Notes: generated by a model from the sequence alone, not told the origin. Shown: positions 15,472 through 23,878, counted from the stretch's first letter. The stretch is DNA of 29,338 bases from Spirochaetaceae bacterium UBA6243 (GCA_002441395.1 DJVZ01000018.1:1-29338), one strand, 5' to 3'. Translations and numbers: made by a program.

Positions 15472-16401
15472 ATGGAGAATATCATTGTTACCCCCAGGTC
15501 TCTTTCAAAAGGGAATAATCCACTTTTAGCCAGGATAAAGGATGCTGGATATAATCTTGTTTTTCCTAATCCCGGGAAACAGCCTACAGAAGACGAGCTT
15601 GTTGAAGTGATCGGGGATGCGGTCGGGTATATTGCTGGCGTGGAGCCAATTACTGCTGCCGTACTGGAGAAGGCTGAGAAACTAAAAGTCATAAGCAGAA
15701 ATGGTACAGGGATCGATAATATCGATTTGGAGACTGCCCGAAAGAAGAACATAAAAATCAGAAAAGCCGATGGGGCCAACGCACGGGGAGTCGCTGAATT
15801 GACTATTGGTCTTATTTTGGCAGCTGTACGGGATATTGTCTTGAGCGATAGAAGCTTGAAATCTGGAATTTGGAATAGAGAGAAAGGTTTCGAGCTTGAA
15901 GACAAGACATTGGGCATCATCGGTTGTGGAAAAATTGGCCAGTTGGTGTCTCGTTTTGCATTGGAATTTGGCATGAATGTGCTTGCCTATGATGCGTACC
16001 CCAATCCGGACTTTCACCCATCCGGGAACTTTCGATTTGATGCGTTGCGGGCGGTTCTCAAAAATTCGGACATCGTAAGCCTCCATTGTCCTCCCCTGCC
16101 GGACAAAAGGCCCCTGATAGAGGCGGCCGAAATAGCGACCATGAAACACGGAGCCATTATCATAAATACGGCCCGGCAAAGTCTGGTGGACGAGAAAGCC
16201 CTGCTGGAGGCATTGGACAGCGGAATCCTTCATTGTTATGCCATTGATGCCTTTGATAAAGAACCGCCTGATGACTTATCGCTCGCCAAGAATGAGCGGG
16301 TGATTGTGACACCGCATATAGGCGGCTTCACGGAAGAAAGTATACAGAGAGCCACCGAAGCCGCGATAGACAATCTTCTTGAATCGCTGCAAGAGGCATA
16401 G
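15472..16401 (+). CDS. D-2-hydroxyacid dehydrogenase (SerA/phosphoglycerate dehydrogenase family)
   Basis: A 309-residue NAD-dependent dehydrogenase without the C-terminal ACT domain of many SerA proteins. NGTGIDNID is the substrate-loop motif, GCGKIG (151-156) the dinucleotide loop, and D174 just after LAY favours NAD over NADP. The catalytic triad is complete: R235 (INTARQ), E264 (DKEPP) and H282 (TPHIGG). No serine-pathway gene is near, so it probably reduces or oxidises a 2-hydroxy or 2-keto acid made in this catabolic route, for instance a sugar acid, glycerate or glyoxylate type compound. Translationally close to its neighbours: 8 nt after the isomerase, 1 nt before the next gene. Confidence 0.88.
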   Translation: MENIIVTPRSLSKGNNPLLARIKDAGYNLVFPNPGKQPTEDELVEVIGDAVGYIAGVEPITAAVLEKAEKLKVISRNGTGIDNIDLETARKKNIKIRKADGANARGVAELTIGLILAAVRDIVLSDRSLKSGIWNREKGFELEDKTLGIIGCGKIGQLVSRFALEFGMNVLAYDAYPNPDFHPSGNFRFDALRAVLKNSDIVSLHCPPLPDKRPLIEAAEIATMKHGAIIINTARQSLVDEKALLEALDSGILHCYAIDAFDKEPPDDLSLAKNERVIVTPHIGGFTEESIQRATEAAIDNLLESLQEA

Positions 16402-16402
16402 A

Positions 16403-17251
16403 GTGCTGAAAATGAAGATTATCGACGGCGAAAATATTTCTCTTGAGCCATTGTCAGAATATTCAGAAACACGACTAAGAATCCAATGGTTGGGTCAGGC
16501 TGGGTTCCTGATTGATTCAAAATTGGGAAGAATTATTATCGATCCATATCTCTCCGACAGCCTTGCGGTAAAATATAGTGGAAAGCGTTTCGAACACGTT
16601 CGGATGATGCCGATACCCGTGAATCCCGCGGAGATCGGTTCCGTCAGGATATGCCTGTCTACGCACCACCATACCGACCATATGGATGAGAGCACGATCC
16701 GCGCGATAGCGTCGAGGAACCCGGATTGCCTTTTCGTCGTGCCGGCGGCGAGCCGCGATAATTCCAAGTTGAGCGGCATCCCAAAAGAGAACATCGTCGC
16801 CGCGGACGCCTTCTCTCCCATGGATATTGGCGACATAAGGATATATCCGATTCCGTCGGCGCACGAAGAACTTGCCATCGACGGGGCGGGCCACCACGTT
16901 TTTTTGGGGTACCTTGTTTCCATCGATGGCCTGACTATCTATCATTCGGGGGATTGCGCCCCTTACGCGGGACTTCTGGCCAATCTTGCCGGTTTCAGGG
17001 TGAATATTGCCTTGTTGCCTGTAAACGGCAGAGATGAAATAAGAAAAGCGGCGGGAATACTTGGCAATTTCACGCTGAATGAAGCCGTACAACTTGCCGA
17101 GGCTGCCGGCTTTGACTTTTCGATTGGGCATCATTTTGGGATGTTTGATTTCAATACAATCGACATTGGGCAGGCGGAGCAGATGATTCAGAAAAAGGAC
17201 GCAGCTCATTTTGAACTCGCCAAGATGGGCAGAATGTATGAATTTCGTTAA
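16403..17251 (+). CDS. Metallo-beta-lactamase-fold hydrolase (UlaG-like)
   Basis: About 282 residues. The di-metal motif H-x-H-x-D-H is present as T-HHH-T-D-H (about 88-93), with further ligands H154 (PSAHE) and D184 (HSGDCAPY) and a late His pair in IGHHFG. The short single-domain layout and the IQWLGQAGFLID opening are like UlaG (L-ascorbate 6-phosphate lactonase) and its relatives, which act on lactones or cyclic phosphates. In this operon a sugar-lactone or sugar-phosphate hydrolase is a reasonable inference. Start: GTG 16403 has AAGAGG 6 nt upstream; ATG 16412 is the alternative and would drop three residues. The middle of the gene (16600-16900) is much richer in GC than its neighbours. 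Confidence 0.82.
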   Translation: MLKMKIIDGENISLEPLSEYSETRLRIQWLGQAGFLIDSKLGRIIIDPYLSDSLAVKYSGKRFEHVRMMPIPVNPAEIGSVRICLSTHHHTDHMDESTIRAIASRNPDCLFVVPAASRDNSKLSGIPKENIVAADAFSPMDIGDIRIYPIPSAHEELAIDGAGHHVFLGYLVSIDGLTIYHSGDCAPYAGLLANLAGFRVNIALLPVNGRDEIRKAAGILGNFTLNEAVQLAEAAGFDFSIGHHFGMFDFNTIDIGQAEQMIQKKDAAHFELAKMGRMYEFR

Positions 17252-17295
17252 GATTTTTCAATTCGGATGTATTTTTATTATTGGAGGTTGCTGAT

Positions 17296-17934
17296 ATGAA
17301 TTCGATATTTGATGAAATAAAGAAATATAAAATTGTTCCAGTCATTAAGCTTGAAAAGCCGTCCGATGCTTTTCGTTTAGGAAGGGCGCTTCTCGAAGGC
17401 GGATTGCCGGTTGCAGAAGTAACTTTTCGCACGGCAGCCGCCAGAGATGCAATAAAGCTGTTGAGGGACCAGTATCCAGCCATGATGGTAGGCGCGGGGA
17501 CGGTCACCACCATCGAACAGGTCGACCTGGCCCGCGATGCCGGCGCGATGTTCATTGTAACACCAGGATTTAATCCAAGAATTGTAGATTATTGTCTGGC
17601 CAACAACATCATCATAATCCCCGGGGTGAATTCTCCAAGCCAGATCGAACAGGGACTCGAGCGTGGGCTCTCTTTGTTGAAATTCTTTCCTGCCGAGGCT
17701 TCGGGAGGCGTTAAAATGCTCAAGGCCCTGCACGGCCCATACAGTGAAGTCTCATTTGTACCCACAGGAGGCATAGACGCTTCCAATCTGCTCCAGTACA
17801 TCCAGTTGAGCAATGTCGCCGCGATAGGGGGAAGCTGGATGGTAAAGGAAGACCTCATATCGTCCGGACAGTTTGATGTGATCTCGCGGCTGTGCGGGGA
17901 GGCCCTCACGATAGTTCGGCAAAGCCACACATAG
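17296..17934 (+). CDS. eda: KDPG/KHG-type aldolase (2-keto-3-deoxy-6-phosphogluconate aldolase family)
   Basis: A 212-residue class I aldolase that splits 2-keto-3-deoxy-6-phospho sugar acids into pyruvate and glyceraldehyde 3-phosphate. The catalytic set is complete: E41 and R45 in EVTFR, the phosphate and carboxylate segments GAGTV and FIVTPGFNP, the Schiff-base lysine K129 in LLKFFPAE, and VPTGGI followed by IGGSWMV. Start: GGAGG at 17283-17287 lies 8 nt before ATG 17296. No phosphogluconate dehydratase gene (edd) accompanies it, so the keto-deoxy acid must come from another enzyme in or outside the operon. The family also includes KDPGal and 4-hydroxy-2-oxoglutarate aldolases. Confidence 0.9.
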   Translation: MNSIFDEIKKYKIVPVIKLEKPSDAFRLGRALLEGGLPVAEVTFRTAAARDAIKLLRDQYPAMMVGAGTVTTIEQVDLARDAGAMFIVTPGFNPRIVDYCLANNIIIIPGVNSPSQIEQGLERGLSLLKFFPAEASGGVKMLKALHGPYSEVSFVPTGGIDASNLLQYIQLSNVAAIGGSWMVKEDLISSGQFDVISRLCGEALTIVRQSHT

Positions 17935-17950
17935 GATATCGGGAGTCTGT

Positions 17951-18973
17951 ATGAAATACCGATATTTTGGAAAAACCGGGCTGAGAATAAGCGAAATAAG
18001 TTTTGGTACGCAGACATTCGGATGGACTACCGACAAGGCCGACGCGTTCAGACTGCTCGATTATTATGTCGCGGAAGGAGGGAATTATCTCGACACCGCC
18101 GATTCCTACAACGACGGGGCATCGGAAGAGATATTAGGACAATGGCTGAGAGGACGAAAAAGGACTGATGATGTGTTGATTGGCACGAAAGTGTTCTTTA
18201 ACGAGCATGCCGGTCCGGGTTCGAATGAGATTGGCCATTCTAAAAAACATATCGTCCACTCTCTGGAAAAGAGCCTGGCTCGACTTGGCATTGAAGCTGT
18301 CGATCTGTATCAGCTCCATTGCTATGATCGCGGAACCGACATCGAAACGGTCATGCAGACAATGGAAGATCTGATTCGTGCTGGTAAAATATTGCATTAC
18401 GGAATCTCGAATTTTACACCTTCGATCATAATGAAAATGGTGATGCTTGGCCATCTTAGGCAATGCCATCGGCCGGTATCTTTGCAGCTTGAATACAGCC
18501 TGCTTGTCCGAAGCCCGGAATGGGAACTCTTGCCCTTGTGTGAGGAAGAGCATATCGGAACCTTGGCGTGGTCGCCTCTTGCCGGAGGCTGGCTCACAGG
18601 CAAATACCAGAGAAACGCGCCTCCTCCGGAGAATAGCCGCGTGGGAAGAAATGACCGGGAATATGATCAGCCGGGGAAAAGAGATGGGGCGAGGACATGG
18701 GCGATTCTGGATGAATTGAGGAAAATCGCGGAACGACGAAACGTCCCGGTGTCTCAAATAGCTCTGAACTGGCTGAGAAGAAAGAGCAGTATCTCTTCCA
18801 TTCTCATCGGGGCGAGGAATCTGGAACAGCTGGAAGCGAATATGTCATGTATGCGCTGGGACTTGTCAGATGAAGAAACCCGGCTTCTGGATCAGGCGAG
18901 CGATGTGAATGCTCCATATCCTTATAGTTTTATCAGTAGCTACAGCAGAGAATCATATACACGGGAGGCTTAG
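17951..18973 (+). CDS. Aldo/keto reductase
   Basis: A 340-residue NAD(P)H-dependent oxidoreductase with the (beta/alpha)8 AKR fold. The catalytic tetrad is complete: D48 and Y53 (YLDTADSY), K80 (LIGTK) and H123 (LYQLHC). YGISNF is present, and cofactor-binding SPLAGGWLTGKY and ILIGARNLEQLEAN place it with the AKR11/AKR12 and Kvbeta-like bacterial reductases such as YhdN and YghZ. It starts 16 nt after the aldolase with GGGAG as ribosome site and ends 3 nt before deoC. Next to an enzyme that releases acetaldehyde and glyceraldehyde 3-phosphate, it could detoxify an aldehyde, or it could oxidise or reduce the sugar at the start of the route. Confidence 0.9.
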   Translation: MKYRYFGKTGLRISEISFGTQTFGWTTDKADAFRLLDYYVAEGGNYLDTADSYNDGASEEILGQWLRGRKRTDDVLIGTKVFFNEHAGPGSNEIGHSKKHIVHSLEKSLARLGIEAVDLYQLHCYDRGTDIETVMQTMEDLIRAGKILHYGISNFTPSIIMKMVMLGHLRQCHRPVSLQLEYSLLVRSPEWELLPLCEEEHIGTLAWSPLAGGWLTGKYQRNAPPPENSRVGRNDREYDQPGKRDGARTWAILDELRKIAERRNVPVSQIALNWLRRKSSISSILIGARNLEQLEANMSCMRWDLSDEETRLLDQASDVNAPYPYSFISSYSRESYTREA

Positions 18974-18976
18974 AAA

Positions 18977-19651
18977 ATGATAACAATTGAAGAATTGGCG
19001 AGGAGCATTGAATATACACTGTTGAAACCGACGGTCACGAAAGAGATGATAGAACTGCTATGCGAGGAAGCGAAGCAGTATCAATTTGCCAGCGTCGCAG
19101 TCAACCCGTTTTGGGTTTCATTGTGTTCAAAAAAACTCGAAGGTTCGGAAGTGGCCGTATGCACAGGCATCGGTTTTCCTCTCGGTGCCAATACTACCGA
19201 GATAAAAGTGGAAGAGGCGAAACGAGCGGTCATGCAGGGCGCAAAAGAGGTGGATGTCGTCATCAATATTGGGAAAGCAAAGGAAGGCGATTGGTCTGTT
19301 GTCAGAGAAGATATTGCTGCAGTAGTGGCGGCCGTGAAACCGGCGGCAGTCGTGAAGATTATATTGGAAGCATGCTATCTCACTGATGATGAGAAAATTA
19401 TGGCATCTAAGGCAGCCTTGGAAAGCGGTGCTGATTATGTAAAGACGAGTACCGGGTTTGGTTCGGGCGGTGCAACAATCGATGATATAAGGCTTATGAA
19501 AAGCGTTGTTGGCAATAGAATGAAGATCAAGGCTGCGGGAGGCATTCGGAGGCTGGATGATGCGATGGCATTCTTGGAGGCCGGAGCTGATCGAATAGGT
19601 ACTTCGAATGGTGTCTCGATAGTGAATGAATTCAAGCGCCGTTTTAAATAG
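18977..19651 (+). CDS. deoC: Deoxyribose-phosphate aldolase
   Basis: A 224-residue class I aldolase that cleaves 2-deoxy-D-ribose 5-phosphate to acetaldehyde and glyceraldehyde 3-phosphate. It is of the short bacterial and archaeal type (compare 259 residues in E. coli). Active-site residues are visible: D93 (EVDVVIN), Schiff-base K156 (YVKTSTGFGSGGAT) and K185 (KIKAAGGIR). The phosphate end, DRIGTSNG, is intact. ATG 18977 has GGGAGG about 8 nt upstream, inside the end of the preceding reductase gene. Last gene of the operon, followed after 18 nt by a strong terminator. With the PfkB kinase and RbsD-type mutarotase it could form a complete deoxyribose route, or it may act on a related phosphorylated deoxy sugar. 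Confidence 0.94.
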   Translation: MITIEELARSIEYTLLKPTVTKEMIELLCEEAKQYQFASVAVNPFWVSLCSKKLEGSEVAVCTGIGFPLGANTTEIKVEEAKRAVMQGAKEVDVVINIGKAKEGDWSVVREDIAAVVAAVKPAAVVKIILEACYLTDDEKIMASKAALESGADYVKTSTGFGSGGATIDDIRLMKSVVGNRMKIKAAGGIRRLDDAMAFLEAGADRIGTSNGVSIVNEFKRRFK

Positions 19652-19669
19652 TAAGTATCGGTATTGCCA

Positions 19670-19716
19670 AAAAGTGCCGTGCCCGGTCATCAGTCGTGAT
19701 CGGGCACGGCACTTTT
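19670..19716. terminator. Bidirectional rho-independent terminator
   Basis: A 20-bp GC-rich stem with a single G-U pair (arms 19670-19689 and 19697-19716) and a 7-nt loop. T-runs lie at the 3' side on both strands. It ends the sugar operon after deoC on the plus strand and the TPR-like gene on the minus strand. Confidence 0.93.
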
Positions 19717-19750
19717 ATTGCTTGTGGTGCGGTTTTAATTGCGGGCTGTC

Positions 19751-20440
19751 TTATTTGAACTCGGCAAGCAGTTTTTGGGCGTTATTGTTCCCCATGGATG
19801 CGGCTTTTTCGAGGTCGGCCCTGGCCTGGGCGAGACGGTTTGTGTCTTTATAGAGCTGGCCTCGGAAATACCAGACATCACTGTTGACATCGGGAGATGA
19901 GCCGAAGAGGTTTATGTATTCGTCGAAGAGCTGTTCGGCTTTTTTGCGGTCCTGACCGGCGATTCCGGGCAGAACTTGCCAGAAGCGGCCAAGCGAGAGG
20001 ATCGGGCCACCATTGTCGTAGGTTTTGTCGAATTTGTAAGCATTCTCGAAACCCATTTGCGTTTTGCCCTTCAGTCCTTCGGTCAAGGCTTTTACGACGC
20101 TGACACAATCCGAGTAGGTACCGACACAGAGCCCATAGTAGTACCAGCCTTCAATGCCGGTGGGATTGAGTTTGAATGCGATTTCGCCGTATTTCATGCC
20201 TTCTTTGGCGGCGGCGCGGGCGGTGTCTTTCCAGCCGGGCACTTCGTGGGCGACGAGGTAGTCGCCATATTTGCGGGCGGCCTGGGCTGCTTGCCAGTTG
20301 AGCGTATAGTCCTGGGGTGCGGGGGCGGCGAGTTTGACGGCGTTTTCATAGGCTGTTTTCAGTTCGGCCTCGTTTTGCGCGATTGCGGGCACGAGGGCGA
20401 TGAGCATGAGTATTGCAGAGTATAACAGAATTCGCTTCAT
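19751..20440 (-). CDS. Exported TPR/Sel1-like repeat protein
   Basis: A 229-residue protein with a clear signal peptide: MKR, a hydrophobic stretch, then PAIA before Q at about residue 21. The mature part is helical, with spaced Ala, Tyr, Gly and Leu positions of tetratricopeptide-like units (AAQAARKYGDYLV; AFKLNPTGIEGWYYYG; WYFRGQLYKDTNRLAQARADLEKAASMGNNNAQKL). The last unit is the clearest. It probably acts in the periplasm or at the cell envelope as a protein-interaction module; no enzyme function is evident. ATG 20440 has AAGGAGG about 10 nt upstream, so in-frame codons farther upstream (to 20530) are not used. It lies after gsiD on the same strand, 120 nt away, and shares the bidirectional terminator with deoC. 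Confidence 0.75.
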   Translation of the reverse strand: MKRILLYSAILMLIALVPAIAQNEAELKTAYENAVKLAAPAPQDYTLNWQAAQAARKYGDYLVAHEVPGWKDTARAAAKEGMKYGEIAFKLNPTGIEGWYYYGLCVGTYSDCVSVVKALTEGLKGKTQMGFENAYKFDKTYDNGGPILSLGRFWQVLPGIAGQDRKKAEQLFDEYINLFGSSPDVNSDVWYFRGQLYKDTNRLAQARADLEKAASMGNNNAQKLLAEFK

Positions 20441-20464
20441 ACAAAGAGCCTCCTTGATGAGGGA

Positions 20465-20493
20465 AACGTACCTTGCGCGCGGCTTGCAGTCAA
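20465..20493 (-). promoter_or_regulatory. Weak promoter candidate for the TPR-like gene
   Basis: On the minus strand: TTGACT (20488-20493), 17 nt and TACGTT (20465-20470). The -35 is good and the -10 poor. A small 6-bp hairpin at 20518-20535 between gsiD and this promoter lacks a T-run. Confidence 0.25.
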
Positions 20494-20560
20494 GGGCGAT
20501 CAGCCAGATGTCCATCCAGCGGACACTCATCCGCTTAGCCGCCAGAAAGCCCCTCCGTTT

Positions 20561-21412
20561 TTATTGCAGTTTTGGATCGAAAGCCGCCCTGAGCCCATCA
20601 CCAAAGATGTTGAAGGCGAGTACCGTCAGGAAAATAGCGATGCCAGGGAATACGGTAAGGTGGTCGGCGACGCCGATATAGTCGCGGCTCTCGGCGAGCA
20701 TCGCGCCCCATTCGGGAGAAGGGGGCTGGGCGCCGAGGCCAAGAAAACTCAGCGAAGAAGCGGTTAAAATCGAAGTGCCGATTCTCATGGTGAAGTATAC
20801 GATAGAGCTGCTCAGAGTGCCCGGCATGATGTGGACGAACATGATTCTGTTGTTGGAGGCGCCCATGCTTCGCGCCGCGCGCACATAGAGACTTTCTTTT
20901 ATGGAAAGAGTGTTGCTGCGGACGATGCGCGCGAAGGTGGGGATACTGAATATGGCGACTGCGGCGACGACGTTCACGAGGCCCGGGCCGAGGATCGCGA
21001 CGACGGCGATGGCGAGAAGGATGCCGGGAAAGGCGAAGAGTACATCCGCGGACCGCATGATGATCTCGTCGAGAAATCCCCCGAAAAACCCGCTTATGAG
21101 CCCCAGTGTCACGCCGACGATGGCGCCGATAGTGACTGAGGAAATGCCTACGGAAAGTGAAATGCGGGTTCCATATATGATTCTGGTGAGGATGTCGCGA
21201 CCGTAGATATCGGTTCCTGCCCAGTGCTGTGGGCTGGGGGGCATCATCGCCTGGCTGTAGTCCGTCGCATATGGATCATAGGGGGCGATAAATGGCGCGA
21301 AAATCGCCACAAACACAAGAAGAAGAATGAAAATTCCAGCTACCACAGCGGACTTCTGCTTTTTGAACTTTTGCCAGAAAATCATGGATGGCGTAATTGT
21401 TTTTTCTGCCAT
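20561..21412 (-). CDS. gsiD: Glutathione/peptide ABC transporter permease GsiD
   Basis: A 283-residue inner-membrane permease of the DppC/OppC type. A short cytoplasmic start is followed by one helix and the N-terminal OppC_N segment (VAIFAPFIAPYDPYATDY), then the core of five helices with the EAA loop (RAARSMGASNNRIMFVHIMPGT). SLSFLGLGAQPPSPEWGAML is the classic DppC signature, and the end AAFDPKLQ is typical of GsiD and DppD partners. It follows gsiC by 9 nt and forms a heterodimeric channel with it. E. coli GsiD is about 20 residues longer at its N-terminus. Confidence 0.9.
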   Translation of the reverse strand: MAEKTITPSMIFWQKFKKQKSAVVAGIFILLLVFVAIFAPFIAPYDPYATDYSQAMMPPSPQHWAGTDIYGRDILTRIIYGTRISLSVGISSVTIGAIVGVTLGLISGFFGGFLDEIIMRSADVLFAFPGILLAIAVVAILGPGLVNVVAAVAIFSIPTFARIVRSNTLSIKESLYVRAARSMGASNNRIMFVHIMPGTLSSSIVYFTMRIGTSILTASSLSFLGLGAQPPSPEWGAMLAESRDYIGVADHLTVFPGIAIFLTVLAFNIFGDGLRAAFDPKLQ

Positions 21413-21421
21413 GGCAACACC

Positions 21422-22345
21422 CTATTTATACCGGATTTCCGGATTGATGACCGCGTAGAGCATATCTACTAGAAGATTGATGATCACGAACTGGAAAGAG
21501 TAGAGCAACAGAAGCGCCTGGAGCACCGGGTAGTCGCGCACGCTCACCGATTCGATCATATATCTGCCGAGTCCGGGCCACGCGAAAACCGTCTCTACCA
21601 CTACGGAACCGCCCAGCAGAAAGCCGAACTGTAAGCCGACCATGGTGACCACGGGAATAAGCGCGTTTCTGAACGCGTGCTTCCACATGACCACTCGTTC
21701 CGGGAGGCCCTTGGCCCGCGCCGTGTTGATGTATTCCTCCTGAAAGACATCGAGGAAGGACGAGAGGGTAAACCGCGCGATGATCGCGGCGACCGATGCG
21801 CCCAACGTGAGCGATGGCAGAATAAGCTCTTTGAATTTTCCTGTAAAACCGGTGACGGGCAGCCACCCTAAGTGCACGGCAAAAAGCTGCATCAAGAGCA
21901 GCCCAAGCCAGAACTGCGGCATCGAAATTCCCGAAACCGCCACAATCATGGCGGTGTAGTCCTGCCATTTGCCCCGATGCATCGCCGCATAGGCCCCAAA
22001 GAGAATGCCTATGATGATCGACCATGCCAAACTTGTCAGGGCGAGGTATAAGGTTGGCGGAAACCGCAACGCAATTTCCTGTGCGACCGGCAGCTTGCTG
22101 CTGAGGCTTTTCCCAAGATCGCCCCTGAACAGGCGACCCATATAGGTCAAATACTGTTCAGGAAGCGACTTGTCGAGCCCAAGCTCGGTACGGATCCTGT
22201 TGATGGTAGCCTCGTCCGCATCGGGACCTGCCACAACGCGGGCAGGGTCTCCGGGCAGCAAATGCACGAACAAGAAGACCAGTATCGAGACCACCAACAG
22301 GACCGGAAGGATGGACAAGCACCTTCGAATAAAATATTTCAGCAT
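21422..22345 (-). CDS. gsiC: Glutathione/peptide ABC transporter permease GsiC
   Basis: A 307-residue permease of the DppB/OppB type, nearly the same length as E. coli GsiC (306). The first helix is followed by the periplasmic loop with LPGDPARVVAGPDAD, close to the E. coli sequence. Later come SGISMPQFWLG, the EAA loop around NTARAKGLPERVVMWKHAFRNALIP, QFGFLLGGSVVVE, and the C-terminus INPEIRYK. Six membrane helices are expected. Only 3 nt separate it from the gsiB stop, so translation is probably coupled. Confidence 0.93.
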   Translation of the reverse strand: MLKYFIRRCLSILPVLLVVSILVFLFVHLLPGDPARVVAGPDADEATINRIRTELGLDKSLPEQYLTYMGRLFRGDLGKSLSSKLPVAQEIALRFPPTLYLALTSLAWSIIIGILFGAYAAMHRGKWQDYTAMIVAVSGISMPQFWLGLLLMQLFAVHLGWLPVTGFTGKFKELILPSLTLGASVAAIIARFTLSSFLDVFQEEYINTARAKGLPERVVMWKHAFRNALIPVVTMVGLQFGFLLGGSVVVETVFAWPGLGRYMIESVSVRDYPVLQALLLLYSFQFVIINLLVDMLYAVINPEIRYK

Positions 22346-22348
22346 AAA

Positions 22349-23878
22349 TTACTGTACAATCTCTGCTTCTTCGACCGTGAATGCTCCATCTGCCATTGGG
22401 TAGATGCCTTGAATATTCTTGGCCTTGGCCGCGATGAGCGTATCTACGAAGAGATAGCCCCATGGAGCCTTTGACCAGATATAGTCTTGCATCTGCGCAT
22501 AGGCAGTTCCGCGGACTTTCGGGTCGGCGGAGGTCAGGCCCGCTTTGATCAGGTTGTCGACTGTTTTGTCTTCAAAGAAGCCATAGTTCGACATGTTCGG
22601 GGGGAAGGCTTCGGTTGAGAGAAGCGGGCGCGTTGCCCAATCCGCGTCGCCGGTAGAAGAAGACCAGCCGCCGAATGCAATGAAGGCCTGATCCCCGACA
22701 GTATCGGGTTTATTTTTGGAGAGCATATCATAGAAGCTCGCGACATCCATCGACTGAATTTCGCCGGTAATGCCAATCGCCTGGAGCTGCTGCTGCACCA
22801 TCTGGGTGGCCCTCAGACGGGCGCTCGCATTCGGGGTCAGGAAGACGACTTTGAAGCCGTTCGGATAGCCTGCCGCTTTCATGAGCTCTTTCGCTTTTGC
22901 GAGGTCATAGGGCCATGGGCCTTCTTTCTTGAAGAATGGCAAGGCGGCCGGGAAAACCGAATCTGCTTCGGTCGCAGCACCGCCCCACGCGATGTTGATG
23001 ATTGCTTTCTTGTCGAGCGCATAGTTGATCGCCTGGCGCACTCTTTCGTCGGAGAGCACCTTGGATTTTGTGTTAAAAATAAGATAACGTTCAATAATTG
23101 AGGGCTGCTTGATGACGTCGATGTTGGGATCGTTTTCTACAAGCTTGAGCAGCTCTGCGGGCATCGGGTAGATGTACTGCGCTTGACCGGCACGGAGCAT
23201 GGCGACGCGGGAGCCGTTTTCTGGAATCGGCACGAACTTGATCGAATCGACCTTAACCGTGCCGCGCCAGTAGTTGGGGTTCTTCTTGATGAGCACATAG
23301 CTGCCGGAAACCCATTCCTGGAACATGAATGGACCGGTCCCCACCGGATGGCTGCCGATGTCATCGCCATATTTTTCGAGCGCGGCCGGGCTGAGCATAA
23401 GAGCGCCCGGGTGGGCAAGCGCGTTGAGGAAGGCGCCGAAAGGCTGTTTCAGCAAAAATTTGACGGTGTAATCATCGATGATCTTCAGCTCTTTGACGGG
23501 GTCCATGAGGCTGCTTCGCACATATTTGCCCGTCATGAGACGGTCGATGTTCACTTTTACGGCCTTTGCGTTGAAGGGTGCGCCATCCTGGAACGTGATC
23601 CCCTTGCGCAGCTTGAACGTGAACTCAGTGGCACTGTCATTGTACGTGTATGATTCGGCAAGCAGAGGAATAATATTCATGTTCTTGTCGAATCCCAGCA
23701 AGCCCTGGCAGATTGCCCGCTCGATGGCGCCGGAATACGTATCGGATGTGTTGTGCGGATCCAAGGTTTTGGTCGTTGAATCCGATGCGTAGATGATGTC
23801 TTTCCCTGCGGCAAAGACTGGCACGGCGGCGATGGTGAGCACCATCAGCGCCGCGAGCACGAGATGTTTCGCTTTCAT
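22349..23878 (-). CDS. gsiB: Glutathione/peptide ABC transporter periplasmic binding protein GsiB
   Basis: A 509-residue SBP_bac_5 family protein. The signal peptide, about 23 residues, ends VFA before AGKD and has no lipobox. Family segments match GsiB along the length: TLDPHNTSDT, ICQGLLGFDK, LLAESYTY, FQDGAPFNAKAVKVNIDR, SPAALEKYG, VGTGPFMF, YALDKKAI, PYDLAKAKELMKAAGYPNGF and the tryptophan-rich GWSSSTGDADWA. ATG 23878 has a very strong site (AAAGGAGG). It binds the imported tripeptide or dipeptide; glutathione is the E. coli ligand, but the neighbouring isoaspartyl dipeptidase suggests that gamma- or beta-linked peptides in general may be bound. Confidence 0.92.
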   Translation of the reverse strand: MKAKHLVLAALMVLTIAAVPVFAAGKDIIYASDSTTKTLDPHNTSDTYSGAIERAICQGLLGFDKNMNIIPLLAESYTYNDSATEFTFKLRKGITFQDGAPFNAKAVKVNIDRLMTGKYVRSSLMDPVKELKIIDDYTVKFLLKQPFGAFLNALAHPGALMLSPAALEKYGDDIGSHPVGTGPFMFQEWVSGSYVLIKKNPNYWRGTVKVDSIKFVPIPENGSRVAMLRAGQAQYIYPMPAELLKLVENDPNIDVIKQPSIIERYLIFNTKSKVLSDERVRQAINYALDKKAIINIAWGGAATEADSVFPAALPFFKKEGPWPYDLAKAKELMKAAGYPNGFKVVFLTPNASARLRATQMVQQQLQAIGITGEIQSMDVASFYDMLSKNKPDTVGDQAFIAFGGWSSSTGDADWATRPLLSTEAFPPNMSNYGFFEDKTVDNLIKAGLTSADPKVRGTAYAQMQDYIWSKAPWGYLFVDTLIAAKAKNIQGIYPMADGAFTVEEAEIVQ

